Shown here: positions 36,595 to 46,030 of the stretch, one piece after another
Layout: each line of letters starts with the position of its first letter
Position numbering within the stretch: position 1 is the stretch's first letter
Origin: Filomicrobium insigne
GTDB lineage: Bacteria; Pseudomonadota; Alphaproteobacteria; Rhizobiales; Hyphomicrobiaceae
Assembly (NCBI RefSeq): GCF_900104305.1
Contig: NZ_FNJC01000001.1
Coordinates: 248,001-312,000 of the forward strand
Reading direction: 5' to 3'
Length of the DNA stretch: 64,000 nucleotides
Made by a program: the position numbers and the translations under genes
The notes under the pieces: generated by a model
Databases searched by the model: none
Seen by the model: the letters and a program-made list of their open reading frames with translations, nothing else
What the model was told of the DNA's origin: nothing

Positions 36595-36624
36595 CCGCCC
36601 AATGAGCTTCGCGCGTGACCACGA

Positions 36625-36792
36625 CTGACGGCAGGTCTCCTGGCTCGCGGACTTACGCTCCATCGCCTTCCCAGGAGAAATCCCAGTGGCATTTGATGGA
36701 AAGCTAACCGCTCACAGTTGCGGGGGCAGCTCCGGCTTTGGGGTATCTCTCCCGTCCGGATTCCCATTTCATTCCTTTGAGGAAACCGTCGA
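36625..36792 (-). ncRNA. Cobalamin (B12) riboswitch
   Basis: Reading the minus strand from 36790: GACGG (P1), GGAATCCGGACGGGAG, AGCCGGAGCTGCCCCCGCA, ACTGTGAGCGG, GCCACTGGGA, CTGGGAAGGCG, GTCCGCGAGCCAGGAGACC, then CCGTC closing P1. The B12 box GAGCCAGGAGACCTGCC (36630-36646) is an exact match to consensus. This aptamer binds adenosyl- or methylcobalamin and switches off the downstream TonB receptor, FhuF-like and ABC genes when B12 is plentiful. Confidence 0.95.
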
Positions 36793-37066
36793 GCGTTAAC
36801 AGAAATTAAATATAGAGTTTAAGCAAGCGTTGGGACGAACTCGGAACAACGGATGGTAGACGCATGTGCCTCTTGGGCCACACGTAAGGCACAGGGCGTA
36901 ATCGCCCCACCTCGGCGGTAATGACATCTACTCGGAAAGAGAGTGTTGGATTGATGCTGCCCCTCGGACGCTACCTCGACCGGCTCCGTCGTCCACCGGA
37001 TTAACGCGGGAACACCCGCCCCGCCATGCACCAAGACAATTGGGGGGAATCATTACATGTTTGGGA

Positions 37067-37142
37067 TGGTGCCCAGGGCCGGAATCGAACCAGCGACACC
37101 GTGATTTTCAGTCACGTGCTCTACCAACTGAGCTACCTGGGC
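37067..37142 (-). tRNA. tRNA-Phe (GAA)
   Basis: A complete cloverleaf on the minus strand: acceptor GCCCAGG / CCTGGGC, D arm with AGCTCAGTTGGTAGAGC, anticodon loop CTGAAAA with GAA, T arm GGTTCGATTCC, encoded CCA end. Placed after yacG, as in many alphaproteobacteria. Confidence 0.97.
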
Positions 37143-37344
37143 TTTCAAGAGGATAGCGCGCTCTTGATGGCCGTTTGCGGCCAGTGCGCCGTCTTGACGA
37201 GACACGTGTATTCGTTCCGCGCGAATGGAGTCAAGTGCGAAACCTATGTGACACCCACCAAAGCCCATTTTACGGACATTGTCGGCCCTGGCTGCGGCAG
37301 AAAGCCCTTCGATTTCCACACCGCATGCAAAGAGCCGCCAGGTT

Positions 37345-37560
37345 TCACTCGGCGTTTTCGTCGCGCGGCAGGGGGGCCGGTGGGACCTTGTCGCCGTCCT
37401 CGTCGGCATCGGCATCCCCACCAGGAATCGCATACCTGCCTGACATCCAACGCGCCAGATCAATATCGGCGCAACGACGCGAACAAAACGGACGCCAGCG
37501 CTCTTCCGTGGCAGAGCCACAAATTGGGCATTTGCGCTGACCTTTGACGCGGCTCGACAT
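37345..37560 (-). CDS. yacG: DNA gyrase inhibitor YacG
   Basis: A 71-residue zinc protein. The four zinc cysteines are visible in CPICG and FCSRRC, followed by the family signature ADIDLARWMSGRYAIPG and an acidic tail. YacG binds the GyrB C-terminal region and inhibits DNA binding. It follows maf on the same strand after about 100 nt, a common pairing. Confidence 0.95.
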   Translation of the reverse strand: MSSRVKGQRKCPICGSATEERWRPFCSRRCADIDLARWMSGRYAIPGGDADADEDGDKVPPAPLPRDENAE

Positions 37561-37664
37561 TACTTTCCTTCGGTTCTGATCAGGGTGGTTCGAGTTTTAC
37601 AGGTCACACGTGCTTTTTACATACCTGCGCGCGGCCCTGTCACGGGTCATGTCCACGCGCGGGG

Positions 37665-38417
37665 TTACATCTCATCGCGACCTTCGGCGGCTTTCAACCA
37701 TGCATAATGAATCGGAAAGCCCTCACTGGTCAGCATGCCCACAATCTCTGTCAGCGGGAGCCCGACTACGTTGGTGTAGGAGCCGATGATTTTTTGCACG
37801 AATGAGCCAGCGAGCCCCTGAATGGCGTAGCCACCGGCCTTGCCGCGCCATTCACGAGAGGCGATGTAAGCCTCGATCTCCGCCCGCGAGATGTGTTTGA
37901 AGCGCACCCGCGTATCGACAATCTTTGTGCGTACGCGATCGTCTGGCGTCAACAGGCAGACGCCCGTCAAAACGCGATGTGTGCGGCCGGAGAGTAGCTG
38001 CAGGGACGCTACAGCCTCTTCCATAAATTGTGGCTTCATCAGGATGCGGCGTCCGACGGCAACGACCGTGTCGGCGGCAAGGATGTAAGCATCGGCGATG
38101 TCGGTATCGTTGGCGATCTGATCGCGAGCTGTTTCCGCCTTGTGGCGTGCCAGGCGCAACACCAAGCCGCGCGGCATCTCACCTTTTTTCGGGGTTTCAT
38201 CGATCGACGCGGGGCGTAATGCGTCGGGCGTTATCCCAACTTGTGCGAGCAACGTCATGCGCCGTGGGCTGCCACTCGCCAAAACAAGCTTAGGCCGGCC
38301 GGCATCGAGCTTGGAAGCTGCGTTCGCGCGCGCCAACTCTCGGCGGAGCGTATCGCGCCGAGGCCCGTCGGTACGGCTGATGGCTGTGAACAGGGACGTC
38401 TTAATAGATGACGACAT
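37665..38417 (-). CDS. maf: Maf-like nucleotide pyrophosphatase
   Basis: A 250-residue Maf/Ham1-type protein that hydrolyses non-canonical or modified nucleoside triphosphates to monophosphates. Signature segments are [10 protein letters not shown] (about residue 48), the lysine-bearing ARHKAE, and ILAADTVV with the catalytic Asp. The N-terminal 45 residues before the core are an extension. The ATG at 38417 is preferred; the frame runs 58 codons further upstream without family features. It is divergent from the CRP-type regulator. Confidence 0.93.
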   Translation of the reverse strand: MSSSIKTSLFTAISRTDGPRRDTLRRELARANAASKLDAGRPKLVLASGSPRRMTLLAQVGITPDALRPASIDETPKKGEMPRGLVLRLARHKAETARDQIANDTDIADAYILAADTVVAVGRRILMKPQFMEEAVASLQLLSGRTHRVLTGVCLLTPDDRVRTKIVDTRVRFKHISRAEIEAYIASREWRGKAGGYAIQGLAGSFVQKIIGSYTNVVGLPLTEIVGMLTSEGFPIHYAWLKAAEGRDEM

Positions 38418-38600
38418 GATCTGATATTCCCGATGAGTTCGTGCACAGCCCCTAAATGCCCGCTTTGAGCATCCACTATGGCGGGCGGAGAATGCAAAGC
38501 GGTTTACCGAAAAGCAAGTGGCATACAAATTCGTTGCCATCCGGGCTTCAGGACCAGATAAAATCAGTTCACATAAAGATCGAGCCTCCAAGGAGGAGCC

Positions 38601-39299
38601 ATGGGCGCAAAAGGAAGCTTAACCGAGCTAATCTCCGGCACCTATCTGTTCGAGGACCTCGGCGAGGCGGCGTTAGAGGCTATCGCTCAGGAAATGCGCC
38701 CTGTGTCATTCGATTCGGGACAGCTGATCTTCACGCGTGGTGATGAAGGGCGCGATGCTTACCTCGTTTCGGAAGGACGCGTGCGGTTGTCCGTGCTCAC
38801 CGCCGAGGGGCGCGAACTTTCCTTCGCGCATGCCGAGCGCGGCGCTATTTTCGGCGAAATTGCTATGGTCGACGAAGGACCCCGATCTGCTGATGCTACC
38901 GCAGCCACAAAGGTCTCTGCGTACTCTCTGTCTCGCAGCGCGTTCCTGCGCGTTATCGAGAAGGAAGCCGCCGTAGGCGATGCCATGATGCGCTTCCTGT
39001 GCCGGCGGATTCGCGAGGCGGATCAGCAGTTGGAAGCCATTGCATTGTGTCCGATCGAGATGCGGCTGGCTCGTTTCTTCCTCGCCGCCGTCAACGCCAA
39101 GGAGGCTGACGCACTGGACAGCGACGTCGAAGTTGCATTTACGATGTCACAAAGCGAGTTGGCGTTGCTCATCGGCGCCAGCAGACCGAAGGTCAACACG
39201 GCTTTGTCCCTGCTTGAAGCCAGCGGTGCCATCAAGCGGGGCAAGAATTCGATCTTCTGTAACGTCGATGAACTAGAGAACATCGCCGGCTTGGGCTAG
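38601..39299 (+). CDS. Crp/Fnr family transcription regulator (cAMP-binding type)
   Basis: A 232-residue protein with an N-terminal cyclic-nucleotide domain (about 15-130) and a C-terminal winged helix (about 150-230; [25 protein letters not shown]). The phosphate-binding cassette [18 protein letters not shown] has the GE and RS residues that bind cAMP in CRP, and no FNR cysteine cluster is present. The ribosome site is excellent (AAGGAGG). It lies 102 nt before an adenylate cyclase gene on the same strand, so the two probably form a cAMP make-and-sense pair. Confidence 0.92.
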   Translation: MGAKGSLTELISGTYLFEDLGEAALEAIAQEMRPVSFDSGQLIFTRGDEGRDAYLVSEGRVRLSVLTAEGRELSFAHAERGAIFGEIAMVDEGPRSADATAATKVSAYSLSRSAFLRVIEKEAAVGDAMMRFLCRRIREADQQLEAIALCPIEMRLARFFLAAVNAKEADALDSDVEVAFTMSQSELALLIGASRPKVNTALSLLEASGAIKRGKNSIFCNVDELENIAGLG

Positions 39300-39401
39300 G
39301 AAGCTTGCGGACGCGATCGGGCAGCGTGTCGAAGGCGCATCGGCAGGAGGTGCGGCAGAACCGCCCGAGCACGACCTTGCTTTTTGCAGGCTGGGCGCAC
39401 G

Positions 39402-40739
39402 ATGGACCGGTTGAGCAATTTTCTGAAATGGGCTGGCGCCGCTCTTCGCAAAGGGTTCGGCGCAAAACGACTGGCCCGGCTCCGAAGTTCGGTGCGTTGG
39501 ATCGTCGAGGCCGGGACGCAGGGCTATCCGCCCGATACTAAGCGCCGCCTCGTCGTTATGAACCTCATCGCCTACCTGATCGCGTTCTCGACGGCCGGAT
39601 ATGCGATCCAACACAGTTTTCTTGATTTTGAAAAATATGGGCCGGTCATTGGGCTGAACTTGGCGCTGTTGCTGACTGCTTGCCTTGTTCCATTTTCTCA
39701 CCGTCTCAACGAACTTGCCGGGGCCTTCCTCATTATCGGCTCCGAGTATGTGGCCTTGTTGGCGTTCACTGCCTACCTTGGACATACATCAGGCCTGCAT
39801 CTTCAATATTTCATTGCGGCGGCGGCGACGTTCGTCGTGTTCGGTGTCAAACGTTGGCGCCTCATCTTGCCGCTAGTCATCATTGCGGTCGCCCTGCACC
39901 TTTACGCATGGTTCAATTTTCCGCGCGAAGCCGCGCTGATTGATGCACCGTCTGACATTCTGGACGGTATCTACATTCAGGCCGCCGTTACAACGGGTGC
40001 TCTTATTGCGGCCGCCATCTACTATGCCTTCAGCTTGGCTGAAGCTGCCAAGGCTGAAACGGACGTTCTTTTACGGAATATCCTGCCTGATGATGTTGTC
40101 GAGCGTCTCAAGGCCAATCCGGGCACGGCTATTGCCGACAGCATTCCGGAGGCCTCCATCCTCTTCACCGACATTTCCGGCTTCGTCGCATTATCCCGTG
40201 AGCTCGGTGCTTCGCAGATCGTCTCTCTTCTCAATCGGATTGTCTCTGAATTCGATGCGCTTGCCGAAAAGCATGGCGTCGAAAAAATTAAAACGATCGG
40301 CGACGCTTACATGGTGGCGGCGGGTGTTCCGACGCCGGTCAGTGATCACTCCCAGCGGCTCGCTCGTATGGGGTTTGATATGCTGGATGTGGTCGCGCGT
40401 GTCCGAGCGGAAACCGGCTACGATCTCCAGATGCGAGTTGGTCTCGCCTCGGGGCCGGTCACAGCAGGCGTGATCGGTACCAAGAAGTTCTCATACGACA
40501 TCTGGGGAGATGCGGTGAACCTCGCCGCGCGGCTTGAGAACAAAAGCCGGCCCGGAAGAATACTGATCTGCCCCACATGTCGAACGCGTCTCGAAGACGA
40601 ATTCCATTTCGAAAGCCACGGTGAAATTGAGATCAAGGGCGTGGGCTTGCAAGAAACTTGGTTTCTAGTTCCCGACATGCGGAAGCGTGCAATGGAAGAG
40701 GAACCGAGAGAGACGTCAACGATCAGGGCGAAAGCTTAG
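39402..40739 (+). CDS. Class III adenylate cyclase with N-terminal membrane domain
   Basis: A 445-residue protein. About five to six membrane helices (residues 50-220) precede a short linker (LLRNILPDDVVERL) and a catalytic domain (about 250-425). Metal-binding Asp residues appear in LFTDISGF and IGDAYMV; the adenine-selecting Lys (EKIKTIGD) and Asp (SYDIWGD) and the transition-state Asn/Arg (NLAARLE) are present, so ATP is the expected substrate. The ATG at 39402 is preferred over a TTG six codons earlier. Its 3' end overlaps the convergent phosphatase gene by 4 nt. Confidence 0.93.
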   Translation: MDRLSNFLKWAGAALRKGFGAKRLARLRSSVRWIVEAGTQGYPPDTKRRLVVMNLIAYLIAFSTAGYAIQHSFLDFEKYGPVIGLNLALLLTACLVPFSHRLNELAGAFLIIGSEYVALLAFTAYLGHTSGLHLQYFIAAAATFVVFGVKRWRLILPLVIIAVALHLYAWFNFPREAALIDAPSDILDGIYIQAAVTTGALIAAAIYYAFSLAEAAKAETDVLLRNILPDDVVERLKANPGTAIADSIPEASILFTDISGFVALSRELGASQIVSLLNRIVSEFDALAEKHGVEKIKTIGDAYMVAAGVPTPVSDHSQRLARMGFDMLDVVARVRAETGYDLQMRVGLASGPVTAGVIGTKKFSYDIWGDAVNLAARLENKSRPGRILICPTCRTRLEDEFHFESHGEIEIKGVGLQETWFLVPDMRKRAMEEEPRETSTIRAKA

Positions 40740-41224
40740 ACTGAAGGCAAAGTGCTTAAAGGAAAGCGCTGCTTGATGCGACGGAACAGCTGATCTCTCA
40801 CCAGTCGGTAAGCCTCAAGTGTCTTTTCATGGTCGTGTGAATCGGCTGAAGCCGTTGCATCAAAGGTCGGCCAGTATTCGACATCCACGGCCATGGTGCG
40901 TGTCAATTCGAGGGCTTGGTGGTGGGCCTCCGGCGACAACGAAATAATCAAATCGAAGGATGCGTCTTCCAGGTCCGCAATGGCGCGGGGTTTGTGCTTG
41001 GTTATATCGATACCGATCTCTTGCATGACCTCGGCGGCGAATTTATCCGGCGGGCCCGCACGCACGCCCGCGGACGAAATCCGCAGACGATTGCCGGCGA
41101 GATGCTCAAGGATGCCTGCGGCTATGGGAGATCTGATAACATTGAGGCTGCACGCGAACAAAACCGATCCGGGCAGCTCGGCGACCGGTTCCGGCACACT
41201 CTCAGCCCTTCCAATGGAGCGCAC
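40736..41224 (-). CDS. Low-molecular-weight protein tyrosine phosphatase family protein
   Basis: A 162-residue protein with the P-loop C-x5-R-S at CSLNVIRS (about residue 25) near the N-terminus and the late YWPTFDATA segment holding the general-acid Asp region. Family members are phosphotyrosine phosphatases or arsenate reductases; which applies here is not shown by the sequence. It overlaps the UPF0262 gene by 23 nt and belongs to the hisD operon. Confidence 0.88.
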   Translation of the reverse strand: MRSIGRAESVPEPVAELPGSVLFACSLNVIRSPIAAGILEHLAGNRLRISSAGVRAGPPDKFAAEVMQEIGIDITKHKPRAIADLEDASFDLIISLSPEAHHQALELTRTMAVDVEYWPTFDATASADSHDHEKTLEAYRLVRDQLFRRIKQRFPLSTLPSV

Positions 41225-41696
41225 AAATTAGCGTAAACAGGCGGCGTGCGGTGTCAAAGTCTACCTTGACCTTTCCTTCAAGGCGCTCCGCAAGAACGCG
41301 GCTGCCCTCATCATGCAGATTGCGGCGGCTCTGGTCGATGGCCTGAATGCGTGAAGGGGGCGCGTTGCGGATCGCTGCGTAGTAGCTATCGCACACAAGG
41401 AAGTAGTCCTTGATGATGCGCTTGAACGGCGTGAGAGAGAGGACGTGCACCACCAGATTGTGCTCCGCCTCGTTGCCAATGTTGAAATTCAGACGGTCAT
41501 CAATGATCGACAGGTGCAGTCTGTAGGGACCGTTATCCACTTCAACCGGCTTGAATTCATTGCATTCAAGAATGTCAAAGATGGCCACTTCGCGCTCATG
41601 ATCGACATTTGAATTGTTCCGCGCGATCGATTTTTCATCGAGCGTGATCTCGTAGAGACGCGAGGTCGAATGCGGCGAAGGGAGAAATTCAGACAT
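41202..41696 (-). CDS. UPF0262 family protein
   Basis: A 164-residue conserved alphaproteobacterial protein with no known function. It shows the full-length family pattern: LYEITLDEKSIARNN at the start, EREVAIFDILE, NGPYRLHLSIIDDRL and TPFKRIIKDYFLVCDSYY. It sits between hisD (12 nt upstream) and the phosphatase (overlapping), its usual genomic place, so it is cotranscribed with them. Confidence 0.93.
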   Translation of the reverse strand: MSEFLPSPHSTSRLYEITLDEKSIARNNSNVDHEREVAIFDILECNEFKPVEVDNGPYRLHLSIIDDRLNFNIGNEAEHNLVVHVLSLTPFKRIIKDYFLVCDSYYAAIRNAPPSRIQAIDQSRRNLHDEGSRVLAERLEGKVKVDFDTARRLFTLICALHWKG

Positions 41697-41708
41697 GTGC
41701 CAACCCCG

Positions 41709-43016
41709 TCAACGCGAGCCTCCCAATCTCAATTCCACGGACCGTCTGTGGCCTTCGAGACCTTCGGAACGCGCAAGCGTCATTGCTGTTGGCCCCAGCT
41801 CTTCCAACGCTGCTGCATCGAGCTTCAGGATCGAGGTACGTTTCATGAAATCAAAGACACCCAGTCCTGAAGAAAAGCGCGCGCTGCGGGCCGTCGGTAG
41901 AACGTGATTGGAGCCCGCAACATAGTCTCCGATCACCTCGGGCGTGTGCGCACCAATGAATATCGCGCCTGCGTTGTTGATCCGGTCCGCCAGTTCGTCG
42001 GCATTGGCCGTGGCGATTTCAAGATGTTCTGCCGCGATCCGATCAGCCAACGCGGGGGCCTGGTCCAGCGATCGCAACACAATGATAGCGCCGAACACGT
42101 TCCAGCTCTCACCGGCAATATTGCCACGCGGCAGAGTTGCGAGCTGCTGGGCAACTGCGGCTTCCACCTTGTCAGCAAAAGCCGCGTCATCTGTCATCAA
42201 TATGGACTGAGCGGCCGTATCGTGTTCGGCTTGAGCGAGCAAGTCAGCCGCGATCCACTCCGGATCGTTGTTCGCATCGGCAATGACGAGCACCTCGGAA
42301 GGGCCCGCGATAGAGTCTATTCCGACGACGCCAAACACCTGGCGCTTGGCCGCCGCAACATAAGCATTGCCTGGCCCGACGATTTTGACCACGGGTGCGA
42401 TGGTCTTGGTTCCGTAGGCTAACGCGGCGACAGCCTGTGCTCCACCGACACGGTAGATTTCCGACACGCCTGCCATCCTCGCTGCCGCGAGCACAAGCGG
42501 ATTAATTGCTCCGCGTGGCGCGGGCACCACCATCACAATACGTTTAACGCCGGCGACCTTGGCCGGAACTGCACTCATCAGCACCGAACTTGGATAGGAG
42601 GCAAGCCCGCCGGGAACGTAGAGCCCTACGGAATCAACTGCAGTCCACCGGTCACCCAGGATGACTCCCGCTGCATCCTTATATGTCCGGCTTTCGGGGA
42701 GTTGCCGACGATGATGCGCTTCAATCCGGTCATGCGCGATGCGTAATGCCTCGAGCGCATCTGGCGTCTGCGTTTCCACTGTCTCGACCGCTTGGTCGAC
42801 CTCGGCTGACGTGATCTCCAGCCCGGTAGCGGTTAGGTCGATCTCATCGAAGCGGCGCGAGTAGTCGACGAGGGCAACATCGCCCTCCACACGCACCCGG
42901 TCGATGATATCGCGAACCACGGCATCGACGTCAGCGGAGACCTCGCGCTTTTCAGCCAACATTGAGTCGAACGCGGAAGAGAATTCCGGGTCAACATCGT
43001 TCAGTCGTTTTGCCAT
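41709..43016 (-). CDS. hisD: Histidinol dehydrogenase
   Basis: A 435-residue NAD- and zinc-dependent enzyme for the last two steps of histidine synthesis (histidinol to histidine). Signature parts are GLYVPGG, GAQAVAALAYGT, GPGNAYVAAAKRQVFG, IDSIAGPSEVLVIAD and the AEHDTAAQSIL segment. HVLPTARSARFSSGLGVFDFMKR closes the active site. It lies between the DUF2948 gene and UPF0262 on the minus strand. Confidence 0.97.
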   Translation of the reverse strand: MAKRLNDVDPEFSSAFDSMLAEKREVSADVDAVVRDIIDRVRVEGDVALVDYSRRFDEIDLTATGLEITSAEVDQAVETVETQTPDALEALRIAHDRIEAHHRRQLPESRTYKDAAGVILGDRWTAVDSVGLYVPGGLASYPSSVLMSAVPAKVAGVKRIVMVVPAPRGAINPLVLAAARMAGVSEIYRVGGAQAVAALAYGTKTIAPVVKIVGPGNAYVAAAKRQVFGVVGIDSIAGPSEVLVIADANNDPEWIAADLLAQAEHDTAAQSILMTDDAAFADKVEAAVAQQLATLPRGNIAGESWNVFGAIIVLRSLDQAPALADRIAAEHLEIATANADELADRINNAGAIFIGAHTPEVIGDYVAGSNHVLPTARSARFSSGLGVFDFMKRTSILKLDAAALEELGPTAMTLARSEGLEGHRRSVELRLGGSR

Positions 43017-43062
43017 CTGTATTATTCTTTTTTCTGGGGGCTCGGGCTTACGTCATATGGGT

Positions 43063-43527
43063 TCATCGCGTCGAACTGTCGACGCCGCCTGGATGCCTCG
43101 GTTTTTTATCTGTTTCCCAGGCCGCTCCGAGATCACGCAATTCCGCCTCGATGCACTCGACACTTAACTCGATCGCCTTGTCGCCGGAAAAATGCAGCGT
43201 GATCGTGCCGGAAGGAGCCTCACCTTCATCAAACGTTATGGCGAGCAATGACAGGACATCGTCCTTGCTTGCGCGGTCGATGTTGAGGCTACGAACGCCG
43301 GAGACACGCTGCAGACGTAGACCGGTACGGCAACGCTTATAGGTTCGAAGCAGTTTTCGCGGTTGGTTCGCAGGCTCCGACCAGTCAAAGCGGTTGAGCA
43401 ATAACAAAAAGCGCTGCTGCGACGCTTCGTAGACGATGTCTCCAACGCGAACGACGGCATCTTGAAGATGAGCCGACAGGATACTCAAGTCCTCATCATC
43501 GAGCGCAATCAGTTTTAGGTCTGCCAT
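43063..43527 (-). CDS. DUF2948 family protein
   Basis: A protein of about 154 residues of unknown function, conserved upstream of hisD in alphaproteobacteria. It starts MADLKLIALDDEDLSILSAHLQDAV, followed by FLLLLNRFDWE-like (NRFDWSEPANQ) and the C-terminal ELSVECIEAELRDLGAAW. The internal ATG at 43527 is chosen because the family begins there. Confidence 0.9.
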   Translation of the reverse strand: MADLKLIALDDEDLSILSAHLQDAVVRVGDIVYEASQQRFLLLLNRFDWSEPANQPRKLLRTYKRCRTGLRLQRVSGVRSLNIDRASKDDVLSLLAITFDEGEAPSGTITLHFSGDKAIELSVECIEAELRDLGAAWETDKKPRHPGGVDSSTR

Positions 43528-43725
43528 TTTTGACGGTCTACCCAGCATAAGAGGCGGCAACGGCATAACTCCGGCCTATCGCGAGTGATAGCGAGCAGTC
43601 GAGCGAAGTGCAACAAAACGCCCCAGCTCTTATCAAAGAGTTCGCGCCCGGCGGGTGCGTTTTCGACACCACGGGTTAACGACATGAGCTCCAAGCTGCT
43701 GGTGCGAGCGCACCTTAAAGGGTAC

Positions 43726-45018
43726 TCAGCCGGCGGAAACCCGTTCGATATTGGCGCCGCAGCGCGACAGCTTTTCTTCCAGACGTTCGAAACCGCGATC
43801 CAAATGGTAGACGCGGTTTATAACGGTTTCGCCTTCGGCCATTAGGCCTGCGATCACCAGTGACACTGAGGCCCTAAGGTCGGTCGCCATCACGGGCGCG
43901 CCTCTCAATCCAGATACCCCAACCACAGTTGCGGTATCGCCATGCAGGCGGATATCAGCGCCGAGGCGGGCTAACTCTTGAACGTGCATGAAGCGATTCT
44001 CAAAGATCGTTTCCCGTATAACGCTGGTGCCATTGGCGCGCGTCATCAAGGCCATCATTTGCGCTTGAAGATCTGTCGGAAAGCCCGGGAACGGCTGCGT
44101 TTCAACCGTCACCGGTTCTATTCCACCGCCGTTGCGCGTCACACGCACGCCTTCGTTCGTGTCCGTGACATGGGTCCCAGTTTTCTGGAGAATGTCGAAT
44201 GCCGCACTGAGATCGCTCCGCCTCGCGCCATTCAACAGAACATCGCCTCCGCAAGCCGCGACGGCCAGCGCAAATGTGCCAGTCTCGATGCGGTCGGGTA
44301 GAACAGTGTGTACGGCACCTTCCAGACTGTCGCGCCCTTGGATGCGCAATGTCGATGAGCCGATGCCCTCGATCTTGACACCCATTTTCGTCAGACACTC
44401 GGCAACATCGCCAACCTCAGGCTCGCGGGCGGCATTCTCAATCAGCGTCTCACCCTTTGCGAGGGCGGCAGCCAGCAGGACGTTGTGTGTCGCTCCGACA
44501 GAGACCTTAGAAAAGGTAACGCGGTTACCGACCAAACCCTTCGGCGCTTTAGCAATTACGTAGCCGCCGTCGATGTCGATGTCCGCGCCCAGCGCCTTGA
44601 GGCCTTCCAAGTGCAAATCGACGGGTCTCGTGCCTATTGCGCAGCCGCCAGGCAAAGAGACGTGGGCCACGCCCATGCGCGCGATCAGAGGCCCCAGAAC
44701 CCAAAAACTGGCCCGCATACGGCTGACCATTTCGTAGGGCGCCGTCGTATCGACAATATCGCGTGCGGTCAGGTGAAACGTTTCGCCCAAATGCATAGCC
44801 GGGCCGGCACGTTTTCCATCAACCGCCAAATCAACACCGTGATTGCGCAGAATACGGGCAAGAAGATTGACGTCCGCGAGATTGGGTACGTTCTTCAGTG
44901 TCAAGCGGTCCGCCGTCAGGAGACTCGCAATCATCAGCGGCAGAGCCGCGTTCTTGGCGCCGGAAATCGGAATCTCGCCGTTCAGCGAGTTGCCACCTTC
45001 GATCTTAATACGATCCAT
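43726..45018 (-). CDS. murA: UDP-N-acetylglucosamine 1-carboxyvinyltransferase MurA
   Basis: A 430-residue enzyme for the first committed step of peptidoglycan synthesis, transferring enolpyruvate to UDP-GlcNAc. Visible are the substrate-binding [21 protein letters not shown], the catalytic Cys loop [14 protein letters not shown] (the Cys that fosfomycin attacks) and [21 protein letters not shown]. The ATG at 45018 matches the family start; a longer frame to 45060 lacks support. It heads the murA - DUF2948 - hisD - UPF0262 - phosphatase series. Confidence 0.97.
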   Translation of the reverse strand: MDRIKIEGGNSLNGEIPISGAKNAALPLMIASLLTADRLTLKNVPNLADVNLLARILRNHGVDLAVDGKRAGPAMHLGETFHLTARDIVDTTAPYEMVSRMRASFWVLGPLIARMGVAHVSLPGGCAIGTRPVDLHLEGLKALGADIDIDGGYVIAKAPKGLVGNRVTFSKVSVGATHNVLLAAALAKGETLIENAAREPEVGDVAECLTKMGVKIEGIGSSTLRIQGRDSLEGAVHTVLPDRIETGTFALAVAACGGDVLLNGARRSDLSAAFDILQKTGTHVTDTNEGVRVTRNGGGIEPVTVETQPFPGFPTDLQAQMMALMTRANGTSVIRETIFENRFMHVQELARLGADIRLHGDTATVVGVSGLRGAPVMATDLRASVSLVIAGLMAEGETVINRVYHLDRGFERLEEKLSRCGANIERVSAG

Positions 45019-45221
45019 CTGCCTGCCCTGTCGTGGAGTCCTATCGCGTGTTGCACGCAATAATGGTGGAGCGTGCCGTAGAGACCCGCATTGACTTCGC
45101 GGAATAGTGGTAATGGCGTTGCTGTTTGCCGGGCCCCTGTTCCCGGCGCAAAGCGAATAGTCTCAATAATCGTTAAAAGTACGGCGCGGCAAGTGGGAAG
45201 CCATCTCGCGCCGGCAGATCC

Positions 45222-45401
45222 TCAGCTTTCTTCCCGACGAGCCTCGGGCGTGTCCAAAGAGGGATCAACCGCCTTTGCACCCGCGCCTTTTCTAGCCCGG
45301 GCCAGCTCTTTGCGCTTTCGCAGGTTGTCGCGAAGCTGGGCTTCCAGACGTTGATTGCGCCCGTCTTTGCGACTAGCCCGATTTGTCTCATCTCCTGCCA
45401 T
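45222..45401 (-). CDS. Small conserved charged protein
   Basis: A protein of about 59 residues, rich in Arg, Lys and Glu, with a helix-forming core (RNQRLEAQLRDNLRKRKELARARK). Similar short proteins are common near murA in Hyphomicrobiales; their role is unknown. The ATG at 45401 has GAGG upstream; an in-frame ATG nine codons earlier is possible. Confidence 0.6.
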   Translation of the reverse strand: MAGDETNRASRKDGRNQRLEAQLRDNLRKRKELARARKGAGAKAVDPSLDTPEARREES

Positions 45402-45576
45402 GTCGTGCCTCGCCCCATTGTGCTCCACTCAGTGATATGCACCTGGTATGCCACCATTAAAGCCAGAGTATATCGCCAAGATTGCATCCCTACGGTTGCA
45501 TTTTATTTAGAAGTTTGTGCAACACTGAGCATTAATAGATTTTGTTAGGGGACCGCTTGGTCCAGCGTGGTTCAAC

Positions 45577-46029
45577 TTGTTCGCAAAAATTGTATCCGAG
45601 GCAACCCGAAGTTTCACATCACTGACGCGCAACAACAGCGGTGCCAGTGCCATCGAGTTTGCTCTTGTTGCCCCAGTTTTGATTGTTCTGGCCATGGGCA
45701 TACTTGTCTACGGACTCTATTTTGGAACGGCACACTCAGTTCAACAACTTGCCGCTGATGCTGCACGGGCTTCTGTCGCCGGCTTGAGCGACACGGAACG
45801 CGCGTCGATCGCCCAAACGCATATCACGACCAACGCTACCAGCTATCCTCTGATTTCTCCCGATAAGGTCACTGTCGAGGCCGGGCCACTGGAGGCGGAT
45901 GCAGATCAGTTCGAGGTCACGGTTGAGTACGACGCTTCGGAGCTTCCGATTTTTGGCCTAGACCGTCTCGTGCCTGTCCCATCTCCGACAATCCGTCGAA
46001 CTTCCACCATTCGACGCGGGGGGTATTGA
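45577..46029 (+). CDS. TadE-like pilus assembly / secreted surface protein
   Basis: A 150-residue protein with a TadE-type N-terminus. NNSGASAIEFALVAPVLIVLAMGILVYGL has the prepilin-like Gly followed by a hydrophobic stretch with Glu at position 5, as in pseudopilins of Tad systems. The C-terminal part is a small extracytoplasmic domain. The only in-frame start in the right place is a TTG at 45577, with no strong ribosome site. The TadG-like gene follows after 1 nt. No other tad genes are in the window. Confidence 0.8.
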   Translation: MFAKIVSEATRSFTSLTRNNSGASAIEFALVAPVLIVLAMGILVYGLYFGTAHSVQQLAADAARASVAGLSDTERASIAQTHITTNATSYPLISPDKVTVEAGPLEADADQFEVTVEYDASELPIFGLDRLVPVPSPTIRRTSTIRRGGY

Positions 46030-46030
46030 G

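Larger units (their letters stand above)
36502..37066. other. Leader region between tRNA-Phe and the TonB receptor
   Basis: This 565-nt stretch holds the cobalamin riboswitch (36625-36792) and its candidate terminator (36569-36594), both on the minus strand. The remaining part, 36793-37066, is upstream DNA; no clear -35/-10 pair and no gene were recognised in it. Confidence 0.6.
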
